Shown here in pieces: positions 56,149 to 64,000 of a stretch of 64,000 nucleotides of DNA (its first letter is position 1; every line of letters starts with the position of its first letter). Both the position numbers and the translations under genes were made by a program. Where the stretch lies: assembly GCF_003149145.1 (NCBI RefSeq), contig NZ_QGDQ01000006.1, forward strand, positions 106,980 through 170,979, read 5' to 3'. The DNA comes from Quadrisphaera granulorum (lineage in GTDB: Bacteria > Actinomycetota > Actinomycetes > Actinomycetales > Quadrisphaeraceae). The notes under the pieces are model-generated. The model ran no database searches, had not been told where the DNA came from, and was given only the letters and a program-made list of their open reading frames with translations.

Positions 56149-59100
56149 GTGTTCCGCAAGGTCCTGGTCGCCAACCGCGGGGAGATCGCGGTCCGTGCGT
56201 TCCGCGCCGCCGTCGAGCTGGGAGCCCGCACCGTCGCGGTCTACCCCTACGAGGATCGCGGCGCCGTCCACCGCATCAAGGCCGACGAGGCCTACCAGAT
56301 CGGCGAGCGTGGCCACCCCGTGCGCGCCTACCTCGATGTCGAGGAGATCATCAGGGTGGCACGCGAGTCCGGTGCTGACGCGGTCTACCCCGGTTACGGC
56401 TTCCTCTCGGAGAACCCTCGGCTGGCGCAGGCGTGCGCCGACGCGGGCATCGCCTTCGTCGGTCCGCCCCCGGGGGTGCTGGAGCTGGCGGGCAACAAGG
56501 TCCGCGCCCTGGCCCAGGCCCGCGACGCGGGCATCCCGGTGCTGCGCTCCTCCGCGCCGTCCGCCGACGTCGACGAGCTGGTCGCTGCCGCCGCGGGCAT
56601 CGGGTTCCCGATCTTCGTCAAGGCCGTCGCCGGAGGTGGGGGACGCGGCATGCGCCGCGTGGACGACCCGGCCGCGCTCGCGGAGGCACTGGCGACGGCG
56701 ATGCGCGAGGCCGAGGGCGCCTTCGGCGACCCGACGGTCTTCCTGGAGCAGGCGGTGCTGCGGCCGCGGCACAACGAGGTTCAGGTGCTCAGTGACGGAA
56801 CTGCCGGCACCCATGCGCCGGGCAGCGTGGGCTCCGTCGACGACGGCTTCGTCCATCTGTTCGAACGCGACTGCTCCCTGCAGCGGCGCCACCAGAAGGT
56901 CATCGAGATCGCCCCCGCGCCCCACCTCGACCCGACCCTGCGCGAGGCCCTCACCCGTGACGCCCTCGCCTTTGCCCGCTCCATCGGCTACGTCAACGCC
57001 GGCACCGTGGAGTTCCTCGTGGAGACCGCCGGCGAGCGCGCCGGCCAGCACGTCTTCATCGAGATGAACCCCCGCATCCAGGTCGAGCACACGGTCACCG
57101 AGGAGGTCACCGACGTCGACCTCGTGCAGTCCCAGATGCGCATCGCCTCCGGGGAGACCTTCGCCGACCTCGGCCTGTCCCAGGACCGGATCGTGCTGCG
57201 CGGCGCCGCCCTGCAGTGCCGCGTCACCACCGAGGACCCCGCCAACGGCTTCCGCCCGGACACCGGCACCATCACCGCCTACCGCTCGGCGGCCGGCGCC
57301 GGCGTCCGCCTGGACGGCGGCACCATCGACACCGGCGTGGAGATCAGCGCCCACTTCGACTCCATGCTCGTCAAGGTCACCTGCCGCGGCCGCGACTTCC
57401 CCACCGCCGTGCGCCGCCAGCGCCGGGCGCTCGCGGAGTTCCGCGTCCGCGGGGTGAGTACCAACATCCCGTTCCTGCAGGCGGTCCTGGACGACCCGGC
57501 CTTCATCGCCGGTGACGTGGCCACCTCCTTCATCGAGGAGCGCCCCGAGCTGCTGCGGGCTCGCACCCCCGCCGACCGCGGCACCAAGCTCATGACGTAC
57601 CTGGCTGACGTCACCGTGCACCGTCCCCACGGGGAGGCGCCGACGTCGCTCGCCCCGACCGAGAAGCTGCCCCGGGAGGTGGATGTCGAGGCGCCCGCCC
57701 CGGACGGCTCCCGCCAGCGCCTGCTGGAGCTCGGCCCGGCCGCGTGGGCCGCAGCGCTGCGCGCCCAGGTGCCGGTCGCCGTCACCGACACCACCTTCCG
57801 CGACGCCCACCAGAGCCTGCTGGCCACCCGGGTGCGCACCCGCGACCTCGTGGCGGTGGCCCCCCACCTGGCCCGGATGCTCCCCGGGCTGCTGTCCGTG
57901 GAGTGCTGGGGCGGAGCCACCTACGACGTCGCCCTGCGCTTCCTCGGTGAGGACCCGTGGGACCGCCTGGCCGCCCTGCGTGAAGCCATGCCCAACCTCG
58001 CCCTGCAGATGCTGCTGCGCGGGCGCAACACCGTTGGGTACACCCCCTACCCCGAGGCCGTCACCAGGGCGTTCGTCGCCGAGGCGACCGCCACCGGCGT
58101 CGACGTCTTCAGGATCTTCGACGCCCTCAACGACATCACCCAGATCCGCCCGGCCATCGACGCGGTCCTGGAGACCGGCACAGCGGTGGCCGAGGGGGCG
58201 CTCTGCTACACCTCCGACCTGTCCGACCCATCCGAACACCTGTACACTCTCGACTACTACCTGCGCCTGGCCGAGCAGATCGTCGAGGCCGGCGCCCACG
58301 TGCTCGCCGTCAAGGACATGGCAGGCCTGCTGCGCCCACCCGCCGCGAAGAAGCTCATCTCCGCGCTCCGACAGCGCTTCGACCTCCCAGTCCACCTGCA
58401 CACCCACGACACCGCCGGCGGCCAGCTCGCCACCCTGCTCGCAGCCGTCGACGCCGGGGTCGACGCCGTCGACGTCGCCGCCGCCCCCATGGCCGGCACC
58501 ACCAGCCAGCCCCCCGCCTCCGCCCTGGTCGCCGCACTGCGCCACACCGAGCGCGACACCGGCCTCGACCTGCGCGCCGTCATGGACCTCGAGCCCTACT
58601 GGGAAGCCGTTCGCCGCCTCTACGCCCCCTTCGAGTCCGGCATCGGCGCCCCCACCGGACGCGTCTACGACCACGAGATCCCCGGCGGCCAGCTCTCCAA
58701 CCTCCGCCAGCAGGCCATCGCCCTCGGCGTCGGAGAGAAGTTCGAGCAGGTCGAGGCGATGTACCACGCCGCCGACCGGATCCTGGGCCACCTGGTCAAG
58801 GTCACCCCCTCCTCCAAGGTCGTCGGAGACCTCGCCCTGCACCTGGTCGCCGTCGGCGCCGACCCCCAGGAGTTCGCCGAAGACCCCCAGCGCTTCGACG
58901 TCCCCGACTCCGTCATCGGCTTCCTGTCCGGAGAACTCGGCGACCCGCCCGGTGGTTGGCCCGAGCCCTTCCGCACCAAGGCGCTCGCGGGCCGCGCTCA
59001 GCGATCGGCGACGCCCCGCGAGGAGGCACTCTCACCCGAGGACGACGCCGCGCTCGCGGCGCCCGAGGACCTGGTCCGCGACGGCCGGGAGCAGGGGACC

Positions 59101-59640
59101 AGTGGCCAGCGGCGCGACCTGCTGAACCGGTTGCTCTTCCCCGGCCCGTCCTCCGAGTTGGCGCGGGTGCGGGAGGCCTACGGCGACGTCTCGGTGCTCG
59201 ACACCCGCGACTACCTCTACGGCCTGCGCCGGGGGGAGGAGTCCGTTATCCGCCTGGGCCGAGGGGTGTCCCTCATCGCCGGGCTGGAAGCCGTCGGTGA
59301 GCCCGACGAGCGCGCCGTGCGCACGGTGATGACCGTCCTCAACGGCCAGCTGCGTCCCGTGGCCGTGCGCGACAGGTCCCTGGAGAGCGCCGTCGCCTCC
59401 GCCGAGAAGGCCGACCCCTCCCGCCCGGGCCACGTGGCCTCCCCGTTCGCCGGGGTGGTCACGCTCGTGGTCGGCGAGGGCGACACCGTCGAGGCCGGTC
59501 AGACGGTCGCGACCATCGAGGCGATGAAGATGGAGGCCTCCATCACCACACCCGTGGCCGGCACCGTGCGGCGGCTGGCCATCGGGAAGGTCCAGCAGGT
59601 CGAGGGCGGCGACCTCGTCGTGGAGATCGCGCCCAGCTGA
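56149..59640 (+). CDS. pyc: Pyruvate carboxylase
   Basis: 1163 residues, full-length. Carboxylates pyruvate to oxaloacetate with ATP and bicarbonate. Order of domains: biotin carboxylase (VFRKVLVANRGEIAVRAFRA; KAVAGGGGRGMRRVDD; FIEMNPRIQVEHTVTEEVTD), carboxyltransferase (TDTTFRDAHQSLLATRVRT, near residue 545; HLHTHDTAGGQ near 748 with metal His), and biotinyl carrier (TIEAMKMEASITTP, biotin Lys near 1126). GTG 56149 has GGAGG 4 nt upstream; the frame is open further left but not conserved. No accessory genes needed. Confidence 0.97.
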   Translation: MFRKVLVANRGEIAVRAFRAAVELGARTVAVYPYEDRGAVHRIKADEAYQIGERGHPVRAYLDVEEIIRVARESGADAVYPGYGFLSENPRLAQACADAGIAFVGPPPGVLELAGNKVRALAQARDAGIPVLRSSAPSADVDELVAAAAGIGFPIFVKAVAGGGGRGMRRVDDPAALAEALATAMREAEGAFGDPTVFLEQAVLRPRHNEVQVLSDGTAGTHAPGSVGSVDDGFVHLFERDCSLQRRHQKVIEIAPAPHLDPTLREALTRDALAFARSIGYVNAGTVEFLVETAGERAGQHVFIEMNPRIQVEHTVTEEVTDVDLVQSQMRIASGETFADLGLSQDRIVLRGAALQCRVTTEDPANGFRPDTGTITAYRSAAGAGVRLDGGTIDTGVEISAHFDSMLVKVTCRGRDFPTAVRRQRRALAEFRVRGVSTNIPFLQAVLDDPAFIAGDVATSFIEERPELLRARTPADRGTKLMTYLADVTVHRPHGEAPTSLAPTEKLPREVDVEAPAPDGSRQRLLELGPAAWAAALRAQVPVAVTDTTFRDAHQSLLATRVRTRDLVAVAPHLARMLPGLLSVECWGGATYDVALRFLGEDPWDRLAALREAMPNLALQMLLRGRNTVGYTPYPEAVTRAFVAEATATGVDVFRIFDALNDITQIRPAIDAVLETGTAVAEGALCYTSDLSDPSEHLYTLDYYLRLAEQIVEAGAHVLAVKDMAGLLRPPAAKKLISALRQRFDLPVHLHTHDTAGGQLATLLAAVDAGVDAVDVAAAPMAGTTSQPPASALVAALRHTERDTGLDLRAVMDLEPYWEAVRRLYAPFESGIGAPTGRVYDHEIPGGQLSNLRQQAIALGVGEKFEQVEAMYHAADRILGHLVKVTPSSKVVGDLALHLVAVGADPQEFAEDPQRFDVPDSVIGFLSGELGDPPGGWPEPFRTKALAGRAQRSATPREEALSPEDDAALAAPEDLVRDGREQGTSGQRRDLLNRLLFPGPSSELARVREAYGDVSVLDTRDYLYGLRRGEESVIRLGRGVSLIAGLEAVGEPDERAVRTVMTVLNGQLRPVAVRDRSLESAVASAEKADPSRPGHVASPFAGVVTLVVGEGDTVEAGQTVATIEAMKMEASITTPVAGTVRRLAIGKVQQVEGGDLVVEIAPS

Positions 59641-59706
59641 GCCGGGCCGAACTGATCAGGGGCAAGCTGCTCTGGGACGACGGCGCGAGGCGGCTTCCCA
59701 GACGGG

Positions 59707-59725
59707 TGAGGGGAGGCTAACCTTT
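59707..59725 (+). promoter_or_regulatory. Possible iron box (IdeR/DmdR-type) over the -10
   Basis: GAGGCTAACCTTT at 59713-59725 matches the right side of the 19-bp consensus TTAGGTTAGGCTAACCTAA; overall about 14 of 19 positions agree. TAACCT at 59718-59723 can serve as the -10, seven bases before the GTG of the ATPase gene, so the site would overlap the promoter of a leaderless transcript. Confidence 0.55.
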
Positions 59726-59730
59726 GCCGG

Positions 59731-60672
59731 GTGATCGTTGCCGGTTCACCCGCCCCGAAGTCCTCCAGCACTCGGCTGCGCGCCGAGCGGATCCGACTGG
59801 CCTACGGCGAACGGGTCGTGGTGGGCCGTGAGGGCGGCCTGGACCTCGACGTGCCCGACGGTGCGCTCACCGTGGTCGTCGGTCCCAACGGCTGCGGCAA
59901 GTCCACGGTGCTGCGCGCCCTGGGCCGCCTGCTGCGCCCCACCTCCGGCCAGGTGCTCCTGGATGGGCGGGCCATCGAGTCGATGCCCACCCGCGCCGTC
60001 GCCCAGCAACTGGCCCTGCTGCCCCAGAGCCCCACGGCACCGGAGGGGCTGACGGTGAGGGACCTGGTCTCCCGCGGCCGCCACCCGCACCAGCGGTGGT
60101 ACTCCACCGCCTCTCAGGCCGACGACGACGCCGTGGCCAGCGCCCTGGAGCGCGTGGGTGTGCTCGACCTGGCCGACCGCGTCGTCGACGAGCTCTCCGG
60201 AGGGCAGCGCCAGCGCGCGTGGATCGCGCTGGCGCTAGCCCAGGAGACCGACCTACTGCTCCTGGACGAGCCGACCACCTACCTGGACCTGTGCCACCAG
60301 CTGGAAGTGCTCGACCTCGTCCACGAGCTCGTGCACCCCACCTCCACGACCAGTGCTGACGCGACCGGTGCCCCTAGGACTGGCGCCTCGGCGACCGGGC
60401 GGACCGCCGTCGTCGTCCTGCACGACCTCAACCTCACCGCCCGCTACGCCGACCACGTCGTCGCCGTCGCCGGCGGAGCAGTCGTCGCAGCGGGGACCCC
60501 CGCGGAGGTCTTCACCGAGGAGCTCCTCGAGCAGGTGTTCTCGGTGCAGGCGAAGGTGCTGGAAGACCCCGTCGCCGGGGGGCCGCTGATCGTGCCCCTC
60601 GCCGCCCGCCACACCCAGCGCCCCGCCCACGGGGGCGGACTGCGGACAGTGGCGCACGCTGTGAGCGCCTGA
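59731..60672 (+). CDS. Iron-siderophore-type ABC transporter ATP-binding protein
   Basis: 313 residues, FecE/FepC-like. Walker A VVGPNGCGKSTVLRALGRLL (~residue 52), VRDLVSRGRHPHQRW (typical of siderophore ATPases), signature LSGGQRQRAWIALAL and Walker B DLLLLDEPTTYLDL, then HDLNLTARYADHVV. It energises ferric-siderophore import. Its permease and binding protein are not adjacent, so it is an orphan within this window. A Thr/Ala insert (VHPTSTTSADATGAPRTGAS) is low-complexity. Possible iron box at the promoter. Confidence 0.92.
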   Translation: MIVAGSPAPKSSSTRLRAERIRLAYGERVVVGREGGLDLDVPDGALTVVVGPNGCGKSTVLRALGRLLRPTSGQVLLDGRAIESMPTRAVAQQLALLPQSPTAPEGLTVRDLVSRGRHPHQRWYSTASQADDDAVASALERVGVLDLADRVVDELSGGQRQRAWIALALAQETDLLLLDEPTTYLDLCHQLEVLDLVHELVHPTSTTSADATGAPRTGASATGRTAVVVLHDLNLTARYADHVVAVAGGAVVAAGTPAEVFTEELLEQVFSVQAKVLEDPVAGGPLIVPLAARHTQRPAHGGGLRTVAHAVSA

Positions 60673-60723
60673 CGGCTCGGCCCGGCTGACCCGGCTGACC
60701 CACCCGTCCCCGGGGCACCCGTC

Positions 60724-61437
60724 TCAGCCGAGCAGGCCCGGGCTGAGGTTCCACCGACTCAGCCCGGGCACCTCATGCTCGCTGCCCAGCACGCACACCG
60801 CCGCCGTGTCCAGCAGCAGCTGCGCCCCGAAGGTCGGGTCGACTCCCAGCCACACCGTCGCCAGTATTCGCAGCACATGCCCGTGCGCGACGAGCACGAC
60901 GTCACCGCGCTCCAGCTCCGGACGCACCCGCCCCAGCACCCGCGCGCACCGCGCCGCCACCTGCTCCAACTGCTCACCGGGCGGCTGCCCCGGACCCCCG
61001 GGAGCCATCCCGTCGCGGAACGCGCGCCAGTCGTCGCCCCGCAGCGCGCGGATCTGCGGGGTGGTCAGGCCCTCATAAGCCCCGTAGTCCCACTCCGCCA
61101 GGTCCTGATCGACCACCGGCTCGCCCCCACCCAAGCCTCCGGACGCCACCGGCACCCCCAGCCCCGCCAGCTGCGCCGTCCGCCGGGCCCGCTGCCGAGG
61201 ACTGACGACGACGAGCGCCGGCTCCACCGATCCCACCCCGCCGCCCGCGCCCCCGCTACCCCCGGCGCCACCACCGGTGCGTTCACCCAGCACCCGCGCC
61301 AGCACCCTGGCGGCCGCCCGCGCCTGCAGCTCACCCTCCGGCGTCAACGGCACGTCCGTGCTCCCCGTATGGCGGCCCAGCACCGCCCACTCGGTGGCTC
61401 CGTGGCGCAGCAGCAGCAATCGACCCTTGGCAGTCAC
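60724..61437 (-). CDS. Histidine phosphatase family protein
   Basis: 237 residues. Catalytic motif LLLLRHGATEWAVLGRHTGS at the N-terminus, AEWDYGAYEGLTTPQIRALR in the middle and VLVAHGHVLRILATVWLGVD with the second His. The family ranges from phosphoglycerate mutase to acid phosphatases; the specific substrate cannot be assigned. A Gly-rich insert (GERTGGGAGGSGGAGGGVGS) between motifs is repeat-derived. Convergent with the ABC ATPase gene. Confidence 0.93.
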   Translation of the reverse strand: MTAKGRLLLLRHGATEWAVLGRHTGSTDVPLTPEGELQARAAARVLARVLGERTGGGAGGSGGAGGGVGSVEPALVVVSPRQRARRTAQLAGLGVPVASGGLGGGEPVVDQDLAEWDYGAYEGLTTPQIRALRGDDWRAFRDGMAPGGPGQPPGEQLEQVAARCARVLGRVRPELERGDVVLVAHGHVLRILATVWLGVDPTFGAQLLLDTAAVCVLGSEHEVPGLSRWNLSPGLLG

Positions 61438-61597
61438 CGCGCCAGGCTGCCACGCCCCGGGCGGCGCTCGCGGGCCGCCGCCTACGATGCTCCAGGCGTC
61501 GGCGACCCCGCGGCGATCCAGCAGCGATCCAGCAGGGCTGCGCCCCGACGTCCCCGACCGTCCATCTGCCAGTCCGTCCGCTCAGGAGGCCCTGCCC

Positions 61598-61960
61598 GTG
61601 ACCCCGGTGCTCGCCTGGGCCTGCGGCGTCCTCGCGGTCGTGGTCGCGGCCCTCGCGGGCATCGCCACGGTCCGCGGCCACCGCCTCGACGACAGGCTGC
61701 TCATCGCCGTCGCCGTCCTGGAGGCCGCGATGCTCCTGCAGGCCGTCATCGGCTTCGTTGCCCTGGCGGTGACCGACCGCTCCGTCGACGGCGTGGTCTT
61801 CGGCAGCTACCTGGTCACCACCGTCCTCGTGCCCGTGGTGGGCGCGTTCTGGGCGTTGGGGGAGAAGTCCCGCTGGGGCACCGGTGTGCTCCTCGTCGCT
61901 GCGCTGACCAGCGCCATCCTCGTCGTGCGCCTCGAACAGGTCTGGAGCACCGGTGCCTGA
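61598..61960 (+). CDS. Small membrane protein
   Basis: 120 residues with four hydrophobic helices (VLAWACGVLAVVVAALAGIA; LLIAVAVLEAAMLLQAVIGF; VFGSYLVTTVLVPVVGAFWA; VLLVAALTSAILVVRLEQV). No motif recognised. GTG 61598 is set by AGGAGG at 61584-61589. It overlaps the next gene, also a membrane protein, by 8 bp, so the two are probably made together. Function unknown. Confidence 0.8.
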   Translation: MTPVLAWACGVLAVVVAALAGIATVRGHRLDDRLLIAVAVLEAAMLLQAVIGFVALAVTDRSVDGVVFGSYLVTTVLVPVVGAFWALGEKSRWGTGVLLVAALTSAILVVRLEQVWSTGA

Positions 61961-62405
61961 ACAGCCCAGCAGCCACCGCACCGAGGGCGCCGAGGGCGCC
62001 GTCTCCCCCCGCGGGTCGGGTGCAATGCGCCACGGCCCAGGCCGCGTGCTCGTGGCCGTCTACGCCGTCCTGGGGCTGTCCGCCACGGTCCGCGGCAGCT
62101 ACCAGGTGCTCTTCCACTTCTCCGAGGCGCCGCTGGCCTACCTGCTCAGCCTCTTCGCGGGCCTGGTCTACGTCGTCGCCACGGCGGCCCTGGTACGGGC
62201 CACGCCCCGCGCCTGGCAGGTGGCGCTCGTCGCGGTCCTCGTCGAGCTGGTCGGTGTACTCACCGTCGGCACCCTGACCATCCTCGACACCGCCGACTTC
62301 CCCGACGGCACCGTGTGGGGCGAGTTCGGCCGCGACTACGGCTGGGTGCCGCTGCTGCTGCCGTTGCTCGGGCTGGCCTGGCTGCGGCGCACCCGCCCGC
62401 AGTGA
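61953..62405 (+). CDS. Small membrane protein
   Basis: 150 residues. Polar N-terminal tail, then four helices (VLVAVYAVLGLSATVRGSYQ; LAYLLSLFAGLVYVVATAAL; VALVAVLVELVGVLTVGTLT; LLLPLLGLAWLRRT). No known motif. Start GTG 61953 lies within the end of the previous gene. Paired with it and followed after 7 nt by the pyruvyl transferase; whether the three share a function is unknown. Confidence 0.82.
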   Translation: MPEQPSSHRTEGAEGAVSPRGSGAMRHGPGRVLVAVYAVLGLSATVRGSYQVLFHFSEAPLAYLLSLFAGLVYVVATAALVRATPRAWQVALVAVLVELVGVLTVGTLTILDTADFPDGTVWGEFGRDYGWVPLLLPLLGLAWLRRTRPQ

Positions 62406-62412
62406 CGCCCCG

Positions 62413-63453
62413 GTGGCGCCCGTGAGTGACCGACGAGCACTCGTCGGCGGTTGGTCGAGCGTCGTCCACGGTGAGGCGACCGCGGGTGACGTCCTCAGCA
62501 TGCGCGCCGTCGAAGCCGCCCTCCTGGCGGCTGGCGTCGACGTCGACCTGGCGTGGAGTCCCGTCATGGCCACCGCGCCCGGCGCCGGGGGAGTGGAGCT
62601 CTCCCGCGCCGACCCGGACGCCTACACCGACCTCGTCTGGGCCTGCGGCCCGTTGCACGGGCGACCTGTCGCCGAGGTCGCTGCCCGGTTCTCCCGGCTG
62701 CGCCGCACTGCCGTCGGAGTCTCGGTGGTCGACGACGACGACGAGGGCCTGCGCGCCTGGCACCTCGTCCTCGCCCGCGACGCGCCGGGCATCGCCGCGG
62801 TGCGTGACCTCGCTGCGGGTCCGGCTGCTGTGCTGGCGCGGGATCTGCTCGGCGACACGGCACGCCCGCCGTCGTCGCTGTCCTCGACCTCGATGCTGCC
62901 GCCGTCGTCCTCGGTGCCGGCGGGCTCCGGAGTGGTCGGGGTCTACCTTGCCCCCGGCCAGGCCGAGTACGGCGTTCGCCGCCGCCACGACGCGGTGACC
63001 GAGGCGCTGGGGCACTGGCTCGGGTCGCTGTCGAGGCGTGGTGTGGCGCGGCTCGCGCTGGACACCCGGCTGGACCCGCGCGGGTGGCGCGACCCGGCCA
63101 CGGCCGCTGAGGTGCTCGCGATCATCCGCCGCTGCGATGCGGTGGTGACCATGCGCCTGCACGGGTTGGTGCTGGCCCTCGCGGCGGGGGTGCCGGCGGT
63201 CGCGGTCGACCCGGTGGCCGGCGGTGGCAAGGTCAGTGCGCAGGCGCGAGCCTGGGGCTGGCCGGCGGTGATCAGCGCTGAGCAGCTGCTCGGTGCTGCA
63301 CCTGCGGGCGAGCGGCTGCTGGGGGAGCAGCTCGCGTGGGCGATGGGGGAGCGGGGGCGTGCGGCGGCGCAGCGGGCCGCCGTCGAGGCGCCGGATGCCG
63401 GGCGCGAGCAGCTGGAGGCGCTGGTCAGCGCCGTCCTCGCCCCTCGCTCCTGA
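62413..63453 (+). CDS. Polysaccharide pyruvyl transferase family protein
   Basis: 346 residues. N-terminal LVGGWSSVVHGEATAGDVLS with the gain-of-function Gly motif and C-terminal CDAVVTMRLHGLVLALAAGV, PAVAVDPVAGGGKVSAQARA are the hallmarks of the CsaB/WcaK family, which transfers pyruvate ketals from PEP to envelope polysaccharides. A Ser-rich low-complexity loop (SLSSTSMLPPSSSVP) separates the halves. Starts at GTG 62413 or 62422. Substrate polymer not known. Confidence 0.88.
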   Translation: MAPVSDRRALVGGWSSVVHGEATAGDVLSMRAVEAALLAAGVDVDLAWSPVMATAPGAGGVELSRADPDAYTDLVWACGPLHGRPVAEVAARFSRLRRTAVGVSVVDDDDEGLRAWHLVLARDAPGIAAVRDLAAGPAAVLARDLLGDTARPPSSLSSTSMLPPSSSVPAGSGVVGVYLAPGQAEYGVRRRHDAVTEALGHWLGSLSRRGVARLALDTRLDPRGWRDPATAAEVLAIIRRCDAVVTMRLHGLVLALAAGVPAVAVDPVAGGGKVSAQARAWGWPAVISAEQLLGAAPAGERLLGEQLAWAMGERGRAAAQRAAVEAPDAGREQLEALVSAVLAPRS

Positions 63454-63500
63454 GGGAGCGCGAGGCGCCCCTCGACGATCAAGGAAGCTGCGCACGCCGT

Positions 63501-63593
63501 CTGGGGACGCTTATGCCCGGTGGGGTCGCTGGAGCCCGCCTGTGGGCCCTCCAAGCGGCACTGAGCGTCCCCACTCGGCATCAGCGTCCCCAG
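63501..63593. repeat. 25-bp inverted repeat (CTGGGGACGCT)
   Basis: CTGGGGACGCTTATGCC at 63501-63517 (arm extending to 63525) is matched by its inverse at 63569-63593 in 22 of 25 positions, with a loop of about 43 nt. AGCGTCCCCA is repeated directly at 63564 and 63583. Resembles the other long intergenic hairpins in this window. Confidence 0.8.
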
Positions 63594-63737
63594 TGATGCC
63601 CCGCTGATCAGGGCCTTGCGGCCTCCCTGGGTCTGAGCGGCCTCCACGGGCCGGGCGCCTGCATCGGAAGGTGGCGGCAGGAGCGCCACCCGGCCAGACC
63701 CTTCTGATAACAGAAGCAAGCGTGGTGATCATGCACC

Positions 63738-63780
63738 CTCGCCGGTGGGGCAGCAGCCGAGCTGCCGCCCCACCGGCGAG
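63738..63780. terminator. Long perfect hairpin
   Basis: Left arm CTCGCCGGTGGGGC (63738-63751), A, GCAGC, loop CGA, GCTGC, C, and the complementary right arm to 63780. A near-perfect stem of 19 pairs with one mismatch; a strong terminator candidate for plus-strand or incoming minus-strand transcription. Confidence 0.75.
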
Positions 63781-63825
63781 AAGCGGGGGAGCGCTGCAGG
63801 AGGCGAGGGGAGCGGGCACTGGGCT

Positions 63826-63855
63826 CGGGCCGGGCCGGGCCGGGCCGGGCCGGGC
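63826..63855. repeat. CGGGC microsatellite (6 units)
   Basis: Six perfect 5-bp units, flanked by GGGCT and CGAGACCC. Noncoding slippage repeat. Confidence 0.9.
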
Positions 63856-64000
63856 CGAGACCCGAGGACGGGGTCTGAGGTGCAGCGGTACAGGATCCGG
63901 CGCTAAGAGCGTCCGCCAGTAGGTGCGATCTTGGCGAGTGACCCGCTGGAGTTGCGAGCGGGCACGGGGCCCTCCACATCATGGAGTTGCTAACGCTCTG

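Larger units (their letters stand above)
63454..64000. other. Structured intergenic region at the right edge
   Basis: 547 bp without a credible gene. It holds a 25-bp inverted repeat (63501-63593), a hairpin (63738-63780), a CGGGC microsatellite (63826-63855) and near the edge a repeated GGAGTTGC (63951, 63982) with AGAGCGT...ACGCTCT. A gene may begin beyond the edge. Confidence 0.6.

Noticed and set aside
56062..58842. Very long open frame (926 codons) on the minus strand opposite pyruvate carboxylase
   Set aside because: Shadow of a well-supported gene in high-GC DNA; Gly/Asp/His-rich composition and no domains.
63454..64000. Short genes at the right edge
   Set aside because: Several overlapping frames exist on both strands but none has a ribosome site or recognisable protein, and hairpins run through them.

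Overview
High-GC DNA from an actinobacterium. The evidence is the strong G/C third-position bias, many GTG starts, leaderless genes, the block xerD-parA-scpA-scpB-rluB-tyrA-cmk-der, and the block pgsA-like/DUF881/sbp/DUF881/gcvH/FHA/MerR/DUF151/MerR. The layout fits a Kineosporiaceae- or Micrococcales-like chromosome, but the genus is not determined. Nearly all of the window looks like ordinary chromosome; the one clear mobility gene is a tyrosine integrase lodged between der and a tRNA-Pro.

Layout. 1-4.9 kb: a truncated sugar-binding lipoprotein divergent from a LacI regulator with two palindromic operators, then a LysR/EamA pair, a TRIC-type channel and a small membrane protein. 5.3-9.6 kb: an ABC-2 type permease with a 979-residue partner that joins an extracytoplasmic alpha/beta hydrolase to an ABC ATPase, and a divergent 38-codon small gene with a strong RBS and terminator. 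9.6-18 kb: serA, a zinc alcohol dehydrogenase, an APP1-type phosphatase, a DUF1684 protein, UdgX, an epimerase, a DUF3072 protein and a hypothetical. 17.7-25.2 kb: an alpha-galactoside uptake and hydrolysis operon (binding protein, two permeases, GH36) divergent from a ROK repressor. 25.2-36.1 kb: a spermidine-synthase-like protein, then the chromosome segregation and housekeeping block from xerD to der. 36.2-39.9 kb: integrase, tRNA-Pro(GGG), an oxidoreductase/DUF1304 pair and its divergent TetR. 40-46 kb: the lipid synthesis/DUF881/GcvH/GarA/FtsR block. 46.2-52.6 kb: sbcC, sbcD and a GCS2-type ligase. 52.7-63.5 kb: an unknown Gly-rich protein, a degenerate GGDEF-EAL protein, a PPOX flavoprotein, pyruvate carboxylase, a siderophore-type ATPase behind a probable iron box, a histidine phosphatase, two small membrane proteins and a pyruvyl transferase. 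63.5-64 kb: structured intergenic DNA.

Most unusual signals. (i) Short tandem duplications start across, or just after, stop codons in five unrelated genes. (ii) A dispersed intergenic palindrome (core CGTGATCATGGGC) occurs at three loci, once as a perfect 24-bp-arm hairpin. (iii) Three hairpins in a row, one spanning 80 nt, lie between xerD and parA. (iv) The hydrolase/ABC fusion sits opposite a possible small peptide gene. (v) The integrase contains a Cys cluster inserted in its catalytic domain. These rest on reading the sequence; no database search was possible.
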